Assembly (NCBI GenBank): GCA_964292325.1
Contig: CAXYVG010000076.1
Coordinates: forward strand, 1-17,989
Direction of reading: 5' to 3'
Origin: CTSoil-075 sp964292325
GTDB taxonomy: Bacteria > Bacillota > Negativicutes > DSM-13327
DNA: 17,989 nt
Made by a program: the position numbers and the translations under genes. This document shows, piece after piece, positions 15,940 through 17,989 of the stretch. Below the pieces are notes generated by a model. The model was given only the letters and a program-made list of their open reading frames with translations, did no database searches and was not told the origin of the DNA. The first letter of the stretch is position 1. Each line of letters begins with the position of its first letter.

Positions 15940-16706
15940 AATGTATTTGCCCCCTTAATCTTGCTGTTCGATTCAAAGTCAGAATCTGACGAATCTGTTG
16001 GATAAAATGAATAAAACTTTTCTTGGTCGATGTCCACATCAAAATCTACTTGCATGTCTTTGAAACTTTCGAATCCTTTTTTCATCAGTAAGGAAATGAG
16101 GTCATCGATAATAACTTGGTAATACCGATCATCTAGTTTCAATTTTTTCAACTCTACCAAAATGCTTTGCCATGAAATATATGCCAGCTGAACATCATTG
16201 CTGATAATGTTACGGTTTACTACATCGTTATAGACATTTCGACAGGATTCACTATTTGCGATAAAAAGTAGAATCTTCGTTTTCCCTGCGCCTTTTCTTG
16301 AAATGTCCCTGGACTCTCGTGCAAGTTGATTTTTGCTATCTTCCGTCTCGACGGATTGGTTGTCTACAATAGAAGAGTTATCTATATTATCATCAGAGGA
16401 AAGTCCGCTTGCGTACTTCACTTCAATACCGATTATCGTATCATCGAAATTCAGTAAAGCATCGATTTCACCTTCGTCAGCTTTTGGCCAAAATTCTATT
16501 TTATCGCTCCAAAAGTCAGCGCTAATTTTTCCGATTAAATCGCCAACTTTACTTGGATACACTCCAGCTACCAAAATATTCCGCAACGCCAAATCAAACG
16601 GGATGTACCTCAATGCTCCAAAAAAATTCCCAGTTAGGTTATCTTCTAAACTTTCATTCAAATTATAGCCTGTTTGGCTCAGTTTCCCTTTAATTTCAGC
16701 AATCAT
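15936..16706 (-). CDS. PD-(D/E)XK nuclease-like protein, first gene of a two-gene operon
   Basis: The ATG at 16706 is preceded by AAAGGGGGTG seven bases upstream; the product has 256 residues. Its nuclease-type signature is complete by eye: an N-terminal EDNLTGNFFGALRYIP helix (residues 21-36), then EGEIDALLNFDDTIIGIEVK (78-97) with D82, E95 and K97, then NQLARESRDI (126-135) with Q127 and R130 as the expected motif IV. A strand-helix alternation (KILLFIANSESC) follows, and an acidic, probably disordered tail closes the protein. A low-complexity Ser/Asp insert (about 102-123) sits between the active-site lysine and motif IV. Its TGA overlaps the start of the 204-residue partner. It is likely a defence nuclease with an obligate partner, but substrate and trigger are unknown. 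Confidence 0.83.
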   Translation of the reverse strand: MIAEIKGKLSQTGYNLNESLEDNLTGNFFGALRYIPFDLALRNILVAGVYPSKVGDLIGKISADFWSDKIEFWPKADEGEIDALLNFDDTIIGIEVKYASGLSSDDNIDNSSIVDNQSVETEDSKNQLARESRDISRKGAGKTKILLFIANSESCRNVYNDVVNRNIISNDVQLAYISWQSILVELKKLKLDDRYYQVIIDDLISLLMKKGFESFKDMQVDFDVDIDQEKFYSFYPTDSSDSDFESNSKIKGANTL

Positions 16707-16760
16707 ATTTGCACCCCCTTTTAGCTTTCGTCGATTTAGCAGACTTCATAACTCTTAGAA

Positions 16761-16785
16761 TATGGATATTCAGTGATTATCCATA
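16761..16785. repeat. Perfect 8-bp inverted repeat upstream of the nuclease/partner operon
   Basis: TATGGATA and TATCCATA are separated by nine bases, 55-80 bp before the ATG at 16706. The symmetry and operator-like spacing suggest a binding site for a dimeric regulator. No convincing promoter was seen in the same gap, and an AT-rich chance palindrome cannot be excluded. Confidence 0.4.
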
Positions 16786-16898
16786 GCGCAGTAACTTCAT
16801 AGAAAGTATCAATGCTAAATTACGGTCATCAAGAATACTTAATTATCCATTTAATTCTTTCGTGTAACTGATTGAATCACGTATAAATTTTTGGAATT

Positions 16899-17804
16899 TT
16901 ACTTTGTCGATTGGTTCTTAAGTTTAACTTTCCATAGGCATTTCCCTTTTGCGAATACAGTAGCATCTGGAGATATTACTTCATATTTGTTCCCGATAGA
17001 ATCCCTAAATTGTAGAACAAAAATAAACTTTTCGTCGGTATATCCAGTATCATCAAGGCCCAGACGCAGACAATCGCTAGATTCAAAACCCAGATATAAG
17101 TCGCCTGTAAATTCTCTTTTAGCAGGGATTTCAATTCGGAAATCAGCACCTACCGCTTTTCCGAACCCGATGACATTATGTTTTGATCTAATCGTATCTT
17201 GAGAATCTTTAATCAGGAGCCTACCAGAAATAATGGTCACAGGGTCAGTGGATAAATTCCTAAAAGAAACGTCTAATAACGCTGTGCCATCTTTTACTCT
17301 TAGATAATTTTCTAGTATTGTTAGCTGGAATCCCCCCGACTTCCCACTAGTCATGTATTTGAAATCAGCATGATCAGGCACTGCATTCATACTTCCTTTT
17401 CTTACTAAACAAAAACCTTTATTTATTCCATTAGAGTCTTTTTTTATGACATATGGTTTATCACGCGTGTCTCCGATTTCGATGATAGCAACTTCTTTTC
17501 CAAGATAGTCTCTGTACTACAGATTGAAATGCACATCCGGCTCTATATTATTGTAAATAAACTGCTGATAGGTTGAAGAATCTACCTTTTCCTCGGGTGT
17601 AATGCCACAAGGATTTTTCCCACCAATTCCATCATCTTCAATTCCCATTATGATATATTTTTTTCCTTGATGGTTCGAATTAGCCATCGCCATAATATCC
17701 TTTAATATGTCTGGCGTTCCTTTGCGGGAATACATCTTTGTTTTGAAGTCTAAGAAGTTTGATTCATACCCATTTTCAATCAGTTCTAGCAATTCTCTTT
17801 CCAA
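16899..17804 (-). pseudogene. AlbA_2 (Schlafen-type) domain protein interrupted by an in-frame TAG
   Basis: Two open stretches (about 17804-17520 and 17516-16899) lie in the same reading frame and are separated only by a TAG at 17519-17517. Joined, they make a ~300-residue protein. The first part matches an AlbA_2 DNA/RNA-binding domain: ERELLELIENGYESNFLDFK, then DILKDIMAMANSN and KYIIMGIEDDGIGG, with DVHFNL just before the stop. The second part resumes the same domain with YRDYLGKEVAIIEI, RDKPYVIK and GFCLVRKGS before an unrecognised C-terminal beta-rich domain. A C-to-T change of a CAG (Gln) codon would explain the stop. TTG at 17804 is the likely start because GGTGGGG lies at the right distance; GTG at 17813 is the alternative. 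It could be a decayed gene, a sequencing error, or a readthrough case. A reinitiated C-terminal fragment from the ATG at 17390 is possible. Confidence 0.8.
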
Positions 17805-17841
17805 AAGTAACACCCCACCAATAATTAATCTATCCTATTTA

Positions 17842-17989
17842 CTAACTCCTATACTCACTCGCTATGATTTCATTTATTTGAAACATGTCAGTTTTGAAAA
17901 AACCCTCTATCTCTGCCTTTATATCTTTTTTTAAAACTTCTATAATATCTTTGTATTGTTCTATATAGTTATTAGTCAAGATATCTTTT
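17842..17989 (-). CDS. C-terminal end of an unrecognised protein, cut by the right edge
   Basis: The minus strand is open from the right edge to a TAG at 17844-17842, giving 48 codons. The peptide is charged and helical (KDIKAEIEGFF, then TDMFQINEIIASEYRS), which looks coding rather than random. It ends about 40 bases before the start of the AlbA_2 gene, so the two could share a transcript. Too little is present to name a family, and the start is beyond the window. Confidence 0.45.
   Translation of the reverse strand, partial: KDILTNNYIEQYKDIIEVLKKDIKAEIEGFFKTDMFQINEIIASEYRS

Noticed and set aside
11802..16861. Shared 16-mer AATTATCCATTTAATT at 11802-11817 and 16846-16861
   Set aside because: It is purely AT-rich, has no matching flanks, and about one such match is not surprising in AT-rich DNA of this length.
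17391..17516. Treating the two AlbA_2 parts as separate genes with an intergenic gap
   Set aside because: The gap is in the same frame, contains no other stop and encodes the expected continuation of the AlbA_2 domain, so one interrupted gene is the better reading.

Overview
The window looks like an accessory (defence) island of a low-GC Gram-positive bacterium, probably Bacillota. The basis is the strong G-rich Shine-Dalgarno sequences in front of nearly every gene, sigma-A-like promoters, an AT-rich genome, and a small Xre regulator of the kind common in Bacilli. The genus cannot be named from this sequence. Every supported gene lies on the minus strand, so genes are transcribed from right to left. 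No tRNA, rRNA, CRISPR array, transposase or integrase was seen.

Positions 1-11416 carry a type 1 BREX phage-defence operon, read as: Xre regulator (11416-11216), brxA, brxB, brxC, pglX, an extra gene (2638-2057), then pglZ, which runs off the left edge. The extra gene is not one of the six core BREX genes. It carries a PD-(D/E)XK nuclease-type signature and its stop codon overlaps the pglZ start. brxL, which normally follows pglZ, would lie beyond the left edge and cannot be judged. The core genes are separated by 0-13 bases or overlap, so they are almost certainly one transcript. BrxA/B/C/PglX/PglZ act together to methylate host DNA at an asymmetric site and to block replication of unmodified phage.

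Positions 11417-12843 hold the regulator's candidate promoter, bracketed by a 10-bp inverted repeat, then a rho-independent terminator and a single DUF697-family membrane-associated gene with its own promoter.

Positions 12845-17989 look like a second defence-like cluster of mostly unrecognised genes: a solitary PD-(D/E)XK nuclease-like protein with its own extended -10 promoter and a cre-like site; a 229-residue orphan gene flanked by two copies of a ~70-bp hairpin-containing repeat; a translationally coupled pair (PD-(D/E)XK-like protein plus a 204-residue partner); an AlbA_2/Schlafen-type gene broken by an in-frame amber codon; and the C-terminal end of another gene at the right edge.

The most interesting points are the nuclease-like gene embedded in the BREX operon, the uncharacterised nuclease/partner pair at 15325-16706, the paired repeats around the 229-residue gene, the regulatory architecture upstream of brxA, and the amber-interrupted AlbA_2 gene. 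All functional statements rest on motifs read by eye; no database search was possible.
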